Assembly: GCA_026874595.1 (NCBI GenBank)
Contig: CM049320.1
Span: forward strand, 38,254,714-38,318,713
DNA length: 64,000 nucleotides
Origin: Sipunculus nudus
Lineage: Eukaryota; Annelida; Sipuncula; Golfingiida; Sipunculidae
Direction of reading: 5' to 3'
Below are positions 23,398-34,936 of this stretch, in pieces; the stretch's first letter is position 1; every line of letters starts with the position of its first letter. The position numbers and the translations under genes are program-made. Below the pieces are notes generated by a model, which saw nothing but the letters and a program-made list of their open reading frames with translations, was not told the origin of the DNA and did no database searches.

Positions 23398-25281
23398 AGA
23401 ACAAGGGACCTATGGGTCACTGTGCTCAGCTGACGTTAACCTTGAAGGTAAAAATCTAAAATAATATCTAATGGAGATAAAGTGTAAGAGGAAGAGGTAA
23501 TAAAGGCCATGGTTGGTTTATATGATTGGTTTGTATTGATGAGCAAGAAATTGTTGCAAAAAATATTTTGTGACCTGACCATGTGTTTCCTAATGTTGAA
23601 ACTAAAGCATGTGAGCACTTTGTGAACAAATGATCTGTACTATTACCATGATCATTAGTTGGTTTTTCGATTAACTGTTGACATTTCAGTAGTTTACACA
23701 TTTGTTCAATTGCATCTATTTTTTTGTATAATATATATTATTAAATATATATGTATTTTTTTTATGAAATGTATACAGTTGAAATATAGCTAATTAACAA
23801 CATAAAACAGGGCAAACAAAGCCTGATCTCAAATTCTGCTGAGGCAGGAAAATAATGAACAAATGTTTGTATTAAATCCTGATTTTTTTATCATATCAAT
23901 TATTTTCTAATTTAAGTTTATATTTCTATATATTTCCAATTTAACATATATATCTGAATATAAAAGTTGATTCATAATTCTCAATTGCATCATCATAAAT
24001 CTCAATCTTGTCAGATAACACCACATCATGCATACAAATGTTTATTTATTTTTTACCATAAAATATATCTTTTAAATCTGCAAAACAATAAATATCTAAA
24101 AATAATACTTGATTTAGATTTCACAATTTTTAATTGTGTCTTTATTTATCCATAATGTGCTTCATATTTTATAATAATTTAAGCATACTGATGGGTTCAT
24201 TTATATTTGTTAAAATCATTTAAAAGAAAATTGATTTCTTTAAAAATGCTACATTACACAACATTGCATCTTCTGGATTACACCTTGAATTATTTTTTTA
24301 AGGGAAGTTTTTGCATATCGGAGTGGAAACAGCATTACAATTAAGGAGATACAGTGAAAACAATAACAATTACTGCATAACACTTGGTTGGTTGGGTTTG
24401 CGGAGGGGGGGGGGGGGGTGATTTGGGTGGTGATATGAAAATAACTGTACACCTGTCACAGCAGGGGATCTCCCCCAGTGACTGTAACAAATCAGAAACC
24501 CTGGCATAGCTGACTTCCAGTGACCTGGAGTGGGACCCTGCATCTGTAATCAAAGCAAGTGACTACAGAAAAAAAAATCAATAACTAGCTTAATTTTCAA
24601 GCTTTCATTTTCAAATTTCAGATTTAGACAAACTAAATATTTATGTTTACATGCTGTGAAAATTAAATCAATGGTGCTTACAGGAAAAAAACATGCCATG
24701 GTCAAAGTTGGGCAAAATTCAAGGTACTGATTTTTTTTTTATGCTAATAACTTAAAAAAATTACAAAATTCAGATCTAATTTTGGGTAAACAATTGAATC
24801 TTAATTAAACATAGTTATATACTTGAGAAAATAGACTTTAGTTTCAAAATTTTTCATGTTAAGTGAGCTATTATTTTTCCTGATTTTTTACAAAGTCCAT
24901 TATGTTTGGGCCCATAACTTACAGAATTTATACTTTACAGACTTGATTTCTGGCATGTACATAGGAACTATATAGAGGAATATTTATGGTAAATATGAGG
25001 AAAAACAGATGAGTGGTTTTGATATTAGGCAGTCCTGAAGTGTGAAAAAAGGATTTTAATAAAAAATTGAGGATTTTCCTTAATTTCTCAAAGGAACGAA
25101 GTCGCAAAGACCCAGTTTTCGGCTTGGTAGGAGATCTTCGGGACATCTAACATTATGCTGAATTTTGGATTCCTAGGTCTTATGGTTTCAAAACGTGCCA
25201 CATCTACGGACGGACAGACGGAAGGACGAAGGACAATGGACCACGACTATAGCTCAGATGACTTATAGTCAGCTGAGCTAA
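23398..25281 (+). mobile_element. Helitron-like element without array, same termini as 17797-20225
   Basis: The left end GAACAAGGGACCTATGGGTC is followed by ACTGTGCTCAGCTGAC and corresponds to the palindromic left end of the element at 17797. The right end has ACGGACGGACAGACGGAAGG, then AGCTCAGATGACT-TAT-AGTCAGCTGAGCTAA, a longer hairpin with the same terminal GAGCTAA. The interior is AT-rich (with a poly-G run at about 24404-24418) and lacks the DR1 monomers. Shared ends but unrelated interior suggest two non-autonomous derivatives of one mobilising system. Confidence 0.5.
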
Positions 25282-25490
25282 AAAAGTAAATGACACTACA
25301 AACTTTGTTTTTTTTTCAGTATCTCAGGGTTTCACTGCCCTTTCCTGGTAGAGTTTGAAATTCAGTCCATTCAAGACACTGTTAGTCACAGGATCCTATG
25401 AATATTCATGGAGGGTTAAAGGCCATGACCTTTCTTCCACTAAGTGACTAGCTTGGCTGGTGCAGGTTGGCTCAGGGGTCACGGTTTCAG

Positions 25491-25774
25491 GTAGCACTAC
25501 TAACAGCTATGACCATTTGACTTTTAACTGGAGTTAAACAGTACAGTAGTGCAGCAATACAACATGATACAAAAAGTTACGAAAGACAACAGGAACTACC
25601 TCTTACAAAACTAAACACATTACCACCTGCAGGTAGCACTACTAACAGCTATGACCATTTGACTTTTAACTGAAGTGAAACAGTACAGTAGTGCAGCAAT
25701 ACAACATGATATAAAAAGTTACGAAAGACAACAGGAACTACCTCTTACAAAACTAAACACGTTACCACCTGCAG
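25491..25774. repeat. 142-bp tandem duplication
   Basis: Two copies beginning GTAGCACTACTAACAGCTAT and ending TACCACCTGCAG, offset by 142 bp (25491 and 25633), with only a few differences (for example GGAGTT versus GAAGTG). Recent event; no gene. Confidence 0.9.
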
Positions 25775-26873
25775 CTTGTAATGAGACATCTGCTAGTGTT
25801 ATGACTCCAACTTAAATTCAGCTGCGATCAACCACCGGTGAACAATATCAACAGGTGCTGAAGGGCTTCTTACAATACATTTAAAGCACGGAAGAAATGA
25901 TTTTATTGATTTCTCATTCAAATAAGCCAATAATTTGCCAATCTATTGGGTCTCAGTTTGTGCTTAACCTAACAATTAGAAAGCAATCTGTTCTAATACA
26001 GAACATTAAAGGGGCCTATTCTAGTATCCGAGTCTATTAACTTAAGATAATCCCTTGAACCTCTTACGACAATAGGCCAGAAAACGCCAATCCCACCACC
26101 CACAGACTGTTCCGCCAGAAAAAAAAATCCAAACACATACAGCAAGGACATCTGGTGGTAAGTCAGACAAACCAGTTTTTATAAAGAAAGTTTTGCAACA
26201 AATGACCTTTTAACTGCTGCACCTATGCAATCAAACACCTTAAGTTACATGATTTATCCGTATGTCATCATTGGCTTTACAAGTGACAGTGTTTACAAAC
26301 AACTGTACATAAACAACTCATACATTCATTAATTACAGAGGCGTTATAAGAATTTTCCTTAACAGGTATTACTTAGAGCTCATTAACATGAACACAAATA
26401 AGGTAGGTGAATAGCTGGCTTTAAAGTGTCTCTTGTGAATAAACATGGTGATGCAGTCATGCGACTTTTGTTCTGCAACTACTTCAACTTAACCACTTCT
26501 TTACTTCTCTCAATGACCTAATTTGCTGTGTATTGCCACCATGGAGTTAGAACAGGGCCAAGAATTTTCTTACCAATGTATCTTAAATATGGGTGTATAA
26601 CAAAAGCCCGCTAGAAAAAAGCCCATCCGACAAAAGCCAACCCTAAAAGTGCAGACTGGGAAAAAAGCCCACCCTTAACTAAAATATAAAATTAAATAAT
26701 TTTTTTTACAAATACACTGATTTTTTTCTTATGTTTTTTTTTTTAATTTAAATGTATCCACTTCAAGGTACTTAAGCCTATTGACATAATTGTATTTACA
26801 GGAAACATATTATTCTATATTAATTATTATATAATATAAATATAAATTTTATATTATCATATTTACAATTTCA

Positions 26874-29800
26874 ACTGGACATTTCTTGGCACCGCAGGTG
26901 CCAGAGTATCCCCAGACATAGTAGCCCCCCCCCCCTTTAAGAATAGGCCCCCATTTTTAGCAGCATATACTGACACTTGGCATATTTATTGTTTCTTCCA
27001 TCTATCAATCCACAATCTTGTTGAAGATGTTGGTCCTGTGACCTTGATCTTTTTAAAGATGTGTCCTGTGACCTTGACCTTTGACCTCATGACCCCAAAA
27101 TCAATTCGGGTCTTGCTTTTCCAATTGGACATATACAAGTTAAGTTTGAAATCTATACATCAATAAAGCAGGAATTATCATCCAGAAACTAATTATTGGA
27201 CAGATGGCTTCTGTGACCTTCACCTTTGACCTTGTGACCTCAAAATTGATAGGGGTCTTCCACTCTTGGCAGGTGAGCTAAATGTGCAAGATGAAAGATC
27301 TGAGATGAATTCTTTGGGCTGAAAATGCATCCACAATCTTTTTAAAGAGGTTTCCTGTGACCTTGACCTTTGACCACATGACCCCAAAATCAATTCTGGT
27401 CTTGCTTTTCCAATGGGTCAAATACAAATCAATTTGAAATCCATACATCAATAAAAGAAGGAATTATCATCCAGAAACTAATTTTTGGACAGATGGCTCC
27501 TGTGACCTTCACCTTTGACATAGTGACCTCAAAATTGATAGGGTTCTTCCTCTCTTGGCAGGTGAACTATATGTGCAAGATGAAAGATCTGAGATGAAAT
27601 GTTTGGCTGAAAATGCATCCACATCTTTTTCAAGATGTCCTGTGACCCTGACCTTTGACCTCATGACCCCAAAATCAATTTGGGTCTTGCTTTTCCAATG
27701 GGACATATACAAGTCAAGTTTGAAATCCATACATTAATAAAAGCAGGAATTATCATCCAGAAACTAATTTTAGGACAAATGGCTCCTGTGACCTTCACCT
27801 TTGACCTTGTGACCTCAATATTGATAGGGGTCTTCCAATCTTGGCAGGTGAGCTATATGTGCAAGATGAAAGATCTGAGATGAATTGTTTGGCTGAAAAT
27901 GCATCCACAATCTTTTTAAAGATGTGTCATGTGACCTTGACCTTTGACCTCATGACCCCAAAATCAATTAGGGTCTTGCTTTTCCAATTGGACATATACA
28001 AGTCAAGTTTGAAATCTATACATCAATAGAGCAGGAATTATCATCCAGAAACTAATTTTTGGACAGATGGCTCCTGTGACCTTAACCTTTGATGTTGTGA
28101 CCTCAAATTTGATAGGGTTCTTCTTCTCTTGGTAGGTGAACTATATGTGCAAGATGAAAGATCTGAGATGAAATGTTTGGCTGAAAATGCATCCACTTCT
28201 TTTTCAAGATGTCCTGTGACCTTGACCTTTAACCTCATGACCCCAAAATCAATTTGGGTCTTACTTTTCCAATGGAACATATACAAGTCAAGTTTGAAAT
28301 CCATACATCTATAAAAGCAGGAATAATCATCCAGAAACTAATTATTGGACAGATGGCTTCTGTGACCTTCACCTTTGACCTTGTGACCTCAAAATTGATA
28401 GGGGTCTTCCACTCTTGGCAGGTGAATTACATGTGCAAGATGAAAGATCTGAGATGAATTCTTTGGGCTGAAAATGCATCCACAATCTTTTTAAAGAGGT
28501 TCCTGAGACCTTGACCTTTGACCACACGACCCCAAAATCAATTCTGGTCTTGCTTTTCCAATTGGTCAAATACAAATCAATTTGAAATCCATACATCAAT
28601 AAAAGAAGGAATTATCATCCAGAAACTAATTTTTGGACAGATGGCTCCTGTGACCTTCACCTTTGACATAGTGACCTCAAAATTGATAGGGTTCTTCCTC
28701 TCTTGGCAGGTGAACTATATGTGCAAGATGAAAGATCTGAGATGAAATGTTTGGCTGAAAATGCATCCACATCTTTTTTAAGATGTCCTGTGACCCTGAC
28801 CTTTGACCTCATGACCCCAAAATCAATTTGGGTCTTGCTTTTCCAATGGGACATATACAAGTCAAGTTTGAAATCCATACATTAATAAAAGCAGGAATTA
28901 TCATCCAGAAACTAATTTTAGGACAAATGGCTCCTGTGACCTTCACCTTTGACCTTGTGACCTCAATATTGATAGGGGTCTTCCACTCTTGGCAGGTAAG
29001 CTATATGTGCAAGATGAAAGATCTGAGATGAATTGTTTGGCTGAAAATGCATCCACAATCTTTTTAAAGATGTTTCCTGTGAACTTGACCTTTGACCTCA
29101 TGACCCCAAAATCAATTCGGGTCTTGCTTTTCCCATGGGTCAAATACAAGTCAAGTTTGAAATCCATACATCAATAAAAGAAGGAATTATCATCCAGAAA
29201 CTAATTTTTTTACATATGGCTCCTGTGACCTTCACCTTTGACCTTGTGACCTCAAAGTTGATAGGGGTCTTCCTCTATTGGCAGATGAAGTCTATGTGCA
29301 AGATGAAAGGTCTGAGATGAAATGTTTGGCTGAAAATGCATCCACAATCTTTTAAAAGAAGTGTCCTGTGACCTTGACCTTTGACCTCATGACCCCAAAA
29401 TCAATTGGAGTCTTGCTATTTAAATGGGACATATATAAGTCAAGTTTGAAATCAATACATCAATAAAAGCAGAAATTATCATCCAGAAACTAATTTTTGG
29501 ACAGATAGCTCCTGTGGCCTTGACCTTTGGCCTTGTGACCCAAAAATTGATATGGATCATCCACTATTGGCAAGTGAGCTATATATTCAAGATGGAAGAC
29601 CTGGGATGAAAGTTTGGCTTAAAATGCATCCACAGTATCTTTTAAGATGCCAGTCCAGTGACCTTGACCTTTGACCTCATGACCCTAGAACCTATAGGGT
29701 TCTTACTTTAGTGGTGGGCCATACATAAGTCATGTTTACAATCCATATGGCTATCAACACTGGAGATATCATAAGAGGTGTGTGATTTTCACCATATATG

Positions 29801-30337
29801 GCAATATTCAAGGTCAAGGCCACTCTCATAGGAAAGGTCATGACCCCAATTTAAATAAACATCATCCCATAACCCATACCTATGTATATGCACAATATAA
29901 TAGAAATCTGTCCATTAGTTTTTGACTTATAATGCTCACAGTACTGTAAGGTGGCAATTTTGGGGGTTTTAAACGGCACGAAAACAAGAAAAGAATAATA
30001 GGTGGCGCCACCAGTTTCTGGAACATGACAACCCTATCCATGATCTTCCATCAACTTCTTTTTGGGATAAATCCATGCAAGATTTCTTGAGATATTAAAG
30101 AATTTGTGTGATTTTCCCCAAAATTGTACCTATTCAAGGTCAAGGACACTCTCCTAGTAAAGGTCATGACCTCATTTTAAATAGGCGTTGTCCTCTTACC
30201 CATATCTATACATACACCAAGTTTGGTAAAGTTCCGTGAAATATTTTTTGGGTTATCGCACCAACAAGATTTATATGCGGCGGCGGGGGGACCGGTATGA
30301 AAACATAGTATCCCCAGACTTTGTCTGGGGATACAAT
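26874..30337 (+). mobile_element. Helitron-like element with hierarchical DR1 array, copy A
   Basis: The 5' end reads ACTGGACATTTCTTGGCACC, with a hairpin TGGCACC-GCA-GGTGCCA, then GTATCCCCAGAC. The 3' end is the 27-nt hairpin GTATCCCCAGAC-TTT-GTCTGGGGATAC (30308-30334), so its second arm is the inverse of the 5' GTATCCCCAGAC. The core (27050-29700) is about 19 monomers of ~144 bp. The 3' unique part contains the perfect palindrome GGTGGCGCCACC (about 30002-30013) and a GGC-rich tract. Copy B at 46461 shares all of these. No transposase or helicase was seen. The structure fits Helentron/HINE or bivalve pearl-type elements; class is inferred. Confidence 0.7.
27049..29720 (+). repeat. Array of ~144-bp monomers in dimer, tetramer and 1,148-bp octamer order
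   Basis: Two monomer types alternate: CCTGTGACCTTGACCTTTGACC followed by CATGACCCCAAAATCAATT, and CCTGTGACCTTCACCTTTGACC followed by TTGTGACCTCAAAATTGATAGG. First-type starts at about 27069, 27358, 27643, 27932, 28217, 28506, 28791, 29080, 29369 and 29659 give dimer spacings alternating 289 and 285 bp, so a tetramer of 574 bp. Private variants recur 1,148-1,149 bp apart: TTTTAGGACAAATGG at 27768 and 28916, AATTATTGGACAGATGG at 27191 and 28340, GACATAGTGACC at 27517 and 28665. Predicted open frames also recur at a 1,148-bp offset with nearly identical peptides. The frames are by-products. Confidence 0.9.
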
Positions 30338-32381
30338 GATATAAGACCATGGATTAAGCTCGGCTAAACCTGACATTTGATAAAACTGAATCTACCAACC
30401 CATCAGATTTGTCTGGAAATCTGCTGTTTGTAAAAAATGACAAGCAATCAAACAGACCAACAATAAATATTGATGAAAGCATGCATACAGGAGGGGATGA
30501 GTGGTGATGGTTTGCTAAATAAACATTTTTAATGAGAGAAAGGTCAAAGGAAAAGTTTATTTTACAGGACAGGAAAGTAATGAAGCCATTTGAACCCAAA
30601 TCATATGACAGAGTTGTCTGTGCTGTCTGGCCTTAATTCTTTTTTCTTCACACTTCATATCATTTTCTCAAATAGTCTGTTTCATTCCCTCATGTCCACC
30701 TGTTGTCTGCTATGAAAATCTTTATTGGTTACATTTCAAGGAAAACATTAGAGTGCAGGGTACATTATAGAGTAGAAGATTAAAAGACCTAATTTTTAAC
30801 TAATTAAATAAACCTACCTAACACCATTTAAGGAAAAGAAATATTTTAAAATATGAGAAACCAGTCTACATTTTTACAACATATCAGCCCACTTTAAGGC
30901 AGTCAAGGTCATTGGTCATATGCCAAAACCACCTCGGTTGACAGCTGGTGATTGGATGATGCCATGTAAACACTCTAAACAATATAACTAGCTAAACAAA
31001 GAGGCTACCCATACAGGGACACATCTTATCTGCAAGATCATTGTGAAGAGACCAACAAGTTGGGAAACATAAACCAAACATTGATTGCAAAACTCTTATT
31101 TGCCATATAAGGTTGTCACTTTCATATGTAGTTTTCTGGAAAATTATTGAAAAATATGAACTTTTAAGAAAATTATCTCCAAAAAACAGGTGGACAAAGG
31201 TTGGTGGAATGGAGTAGTAAAATCTTCAATTAAGAAGTAACTATGTATGCACATATCGCTGGTCCACCCTTTTTTCCCCTTATTTCATTCCCTTTATTAG
31301 AGGCTTTGATTTTCTTTGATAAACACCTCAAGAAAAATCTGTTGTATGGAACCTACTCAAGATGCTGTGTCATTTTTTTTTTAAATCCTGTATTCTTCAA
31401 CCTCGACCTTTCTTGATAATTGCCTCTGAGACATTCAAATTTCCATGCGACCATAAACTGCCCATCGCCTGCAAGGGAGCTCATTAGGGGAGACAATATC
31501 TGGGCTGGTCGCCACTTCAGAGCCGCACACCTCTAAGATAACTACCATCAGGAACACTGCATCTTCCTTTTCCCGCGACCACAGTGGAATTTGGCTTGGT
31601 GTAAACAAGACATTTTGATAGCTCTTGTGGAGTTAACGAGTGTAATGAAACCCCTTTAAATGTGTTGGGGTTCATTTCCTATGAATAATGTAGTTTTTTC
31701 CCAAACACCCCCTCCTGATGTAGAGGGACCTTTTGTCTCTGTGCTGCTGTTTGCAGAAAAAAATCTGGGGGGACAAAATGGTTCTGTTGCGCATTAATGG
31801 CCCCATGAAGTACTAATTGGAGACTAGACATCGGTTAAAACACATGAATAGAGTTCTGAAATAGATTAAATTGGTGCATAATTAAATAAAGTTCCATGAA
31901 AGCACTCAGGTGTCATGGTGGAAAATGCCAGAAAACTGTCACAGCCATCAGGTCATGAACCAGACCAGATGTGTTACCTGGCAAGGACTTGGATTATTCA
32001 TGGCAATAATAAACCTCAGTTTGACCAAAGTTGAATGGACTAATTGGCTGGAAATCAGTGTATATATATATACTTCCATCATTTATATTGCTTGGGCAGG
32101 TTGCTTATTGTTTATAATCCTATTAAGCATATCAAATGTAAGTGACTTAAACAAAACTCCAGTTTGTAATTAATGAATTATTGATGGGCCAATGACCAAT
32201 TATAATCAATGATCAGTTGGGTGGTGCAATACGATCTGATTACTGATCTTACATTGCTATAAATGATTACAATTTTTGGAAATTAAAGGCTTTGTGATGT
32301 GGAAATGTATGCTTTTATTTAAGTGAGCAAACTCCATAAAAGTCTGTGTTTACTGATATAACTTCATACCCAAGGTTGCTA

Positions 32382-32400
32382 CACACACACACACACACAC
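32382..32400. repeat. (AC)n microsatellite
   Basis: A short pure AC run in otherwise unremarkable intron DNA. Confidence 0.9.
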
Positions 32401-33763
32401 ATTTAGGCTATAGAATTATATTTGCAAACCTGTAGGCCTGTATATCAGTTAAGATGATGTATAGGCCTGTATTTCATTGTCCTAAAGAAATTATAAAATT
32501 CAAATTATCAGTCTGCAGAGGTCAACTGATTTTTACCAAGGATTGATCATGGAATTAAATGATTCCCAAAACTATAATAAATACAAAAAGGATTGCTCAT
32601 TATAAACAACCTCAATATGTAGGCCTATACCAGTACTCAAGAACTAATATAGGATTCCAGCAATGAGGTGGGAATAATCAGAAAAAATGTCCTTCATTCA
32701 GTGCAAGTTAAATCATTCACGATTGCTATGTCACGAAGACCCATTACTAACCAAAATATCATATATTCCTTTTCAATTTTCTGGGCTTATTGCTAATCTG
32801 TTTTATATATTTATGCAAAGCATCATGACTGATTTATAAAAGAAGAAACCGCAGCTGGATGTAGCATATGTATGCTTTGATGAAGTAAAACACAGCAAAA
32901 CTGTGATCCATAATGCATCTGAAGACACCATGCCTGGCACTGATAAAGATGCCCCTAAATAACTAAAACTCCTGCAGCTAAGTCCAGTTTTAGAATCCAA
33001 TTTACAGCATGAGACAGTTTTCTATCAATTTACTTGAATCTTAACACTGTAAATTCAGGATGAGTTTTAATATAACTGATGTCTCTTTAAAAATGACAGT
33101 TCACACAAACAGAATCAATAAACCTGTGATCTTTTTATATGCTCTCATGGTTCTGAATGGCAACTGATCCATCAGCTGGTGTACTTGTTTTAACATAATT
33201 TTTCAACGACGTAATTTCCAATAAATTTTTAATATTCCAGTTGTGATTTTATCCTGATCATATTATTACGCACTGAATCGCAAGGATAAATATGAGCATT
33301 ATCTTTACAACTATGTGACAATCATAAACGCAAAAGCAAAGACAGATCTGAGAACCAACCAATAGTACATCATGTTACACAACATACAGAACAACATAGG
33401 GCCTCTCTTCACATCAAATAAAATCCTCACACGAAGCAATGCATTTGTGTTTCCCTGAGACTCCGAAGCCAATATTCCCTTGGTCCTCTTATAACAGATG
33501 CCCCTGCTTCAGATATTTTAGAGACATGTCACTTCTCGTTACATTATCCACTTCAATCCCACTTCCAACGCTCCCTGGGGCTATCCATGACAGAAAGGAG
33601 GTTCATCTGGTACTTTTTCTTATCATAAGGATTCTCCGTAATTTTTTAACCTGATACTGTTTCTGAAACCCACATCCACCTTAGCTAGTTTTTTTTTATA
33701 TTTCTATTGACAAGAGTGTTCATTTTAAAGAAAGGTTGCAACTGAGCCATGAGGCATGCAACT

Positions 33764-33910
33764 TATATATATACTTATAACTATATATATATATATAGTG
33801 CCAGTCTCAGCACTTTGGCAATCATCATTTACTTGACCTGCTCTACCTTAGCTGTATCGAGCACTATGCTGCAAGCACTGAAACCAACTTAGAACTTTAT
33901 ACTAGTATAT

Positions 33911-33962
<52 letters not shown>
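33764..33962. repeat. Paired AT microsatellites around a 110-bp spacer
   Basis: TA tracts at about 33764-33798 and 33903-33962 flank a GC-richer spacer containing AGTGCCAGTCTCAGCACTTT and further GCAC/AGCAC words. Simple sequence; length is likely polymorphic. Confidence 0.85.
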
Positions 33963-34326
33963 TCAAAAGACAGACATATCAGATAATAAAGCAGCTGTAT
34001 AATTTATACCATAGGTTGTGCATGATAACTTACTAGGATAACTGTGCATGGTATCCTAATGATATAGAAGTGTGTTTTCTGTTAAGAACTAAAGAATCAT
34101 GAACAACCATGGAATGGAATGTAAATACCTTTAGAAATATTGAAAACATCAAAACCATCTGTGTTACTGACCACTATAAGTACAACTTATGACCTTACAA
34201 ATTATTTATGAAGAGTACAAATTAGATCACAATTTTTAAATGTGGCAATTAGGTGTACCCTGACAGCCAAGTATAGAAAAATGTATATTGGTCATGTGTA
34301 TGTCAATGTTTTCATCTGGTGTAAAT

Positions 34327-34936
34327 TAAGGTAGTGTGTGTGTGTATTTGTCTTCATGTGGTGTGAGTTAAAGGGGCCCAATCACCTAAAAAGCATGTTG
34401 AATTTACACAAAAAATAGCCTCTTCCCTTTAAAATGAATTTGTACCTGCCAAACTACTGCCCTGAAACTGTTGCTTAGTCCGGTAAACGAGTGTTAACAA
34501 CAGTGGACTTGGCGCGAACACAGGTGTAAACATAAACACAGTGCATGCATCGCCGGGCTACAACACGTGTCAATCTGGAGATTCCCAGACTGACTTGGCC
34601 AAAAATTAAATACATGTTCCTGCTGGCTGAAACATCAAGTGTTGCGGCTCACAATTGGACCTGTTTTGGTAACCAAACACACCTTGACTGTGTTTACCAA
34701 CACACAGAGCCATAACAAGGTGCTGAACTGCCGTATGCGAAGTACTAAGCCTGTGTGCTGAGACGTTTTTGCTGGTAAACTTTTTGATAAAGCAAAACTG
34801 AACTGTTAGTGTGGAAGAGTAGGCATAATATAGCTACTGATCATGTCCCTTTAAGGTAGTGTGTGTGTGTATTTGTCTTCATGGTGTCGTGAGTTAAGGT
34901 AGTGTGAGTGTATTTGCCTTCATGTGGTGCGAGTAA
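34327..34936. repeat. ~40-bp GT-rich minisatellite interrupted by a MITE
   Basis: Units read GGTAGTGTGTGTGTGTATTT followed by GTCTTCATGTGGTGTGAGTTAA. One unit lies left of the MITE (34331-34371), and two lie right of it (about 34855-34936). The intact unit junction GTGAGTTAAGGTAGTG at about 34888-34903 shows the empty target site. Confidence 0.85.
34372..34850 (+). mobile_element. 479-bp TTAA-type MITE, copy 1
   Basis: The element is flanked by TTAA at 34368-34371 and 34851-34854. The left end AGGGGCCCAATCACC and the inverted right end AGGGACATGATCAG form a short imperfect TIR. It sits inside a minisatellite whose intact neighbouring unit shows a single TTAA, proving a 4-bp target duplication. 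A second copy in reverse orientation is at 49511-49998. TTAA duplication points to piggyBac-type mobilisation. No ORF of note. Confidence 0.85.

Noticed and set aside
27509-29320. Many 60-87-residue frames with recurring peptides (MDFKLDLYMSHWKSKTQIDF and MGLAFPMGHIQVKFEIHT types)
   Set aside because: They recur because the DNA monomers recur, on both strands; no codon-level conservation is evident. They are array by-products.
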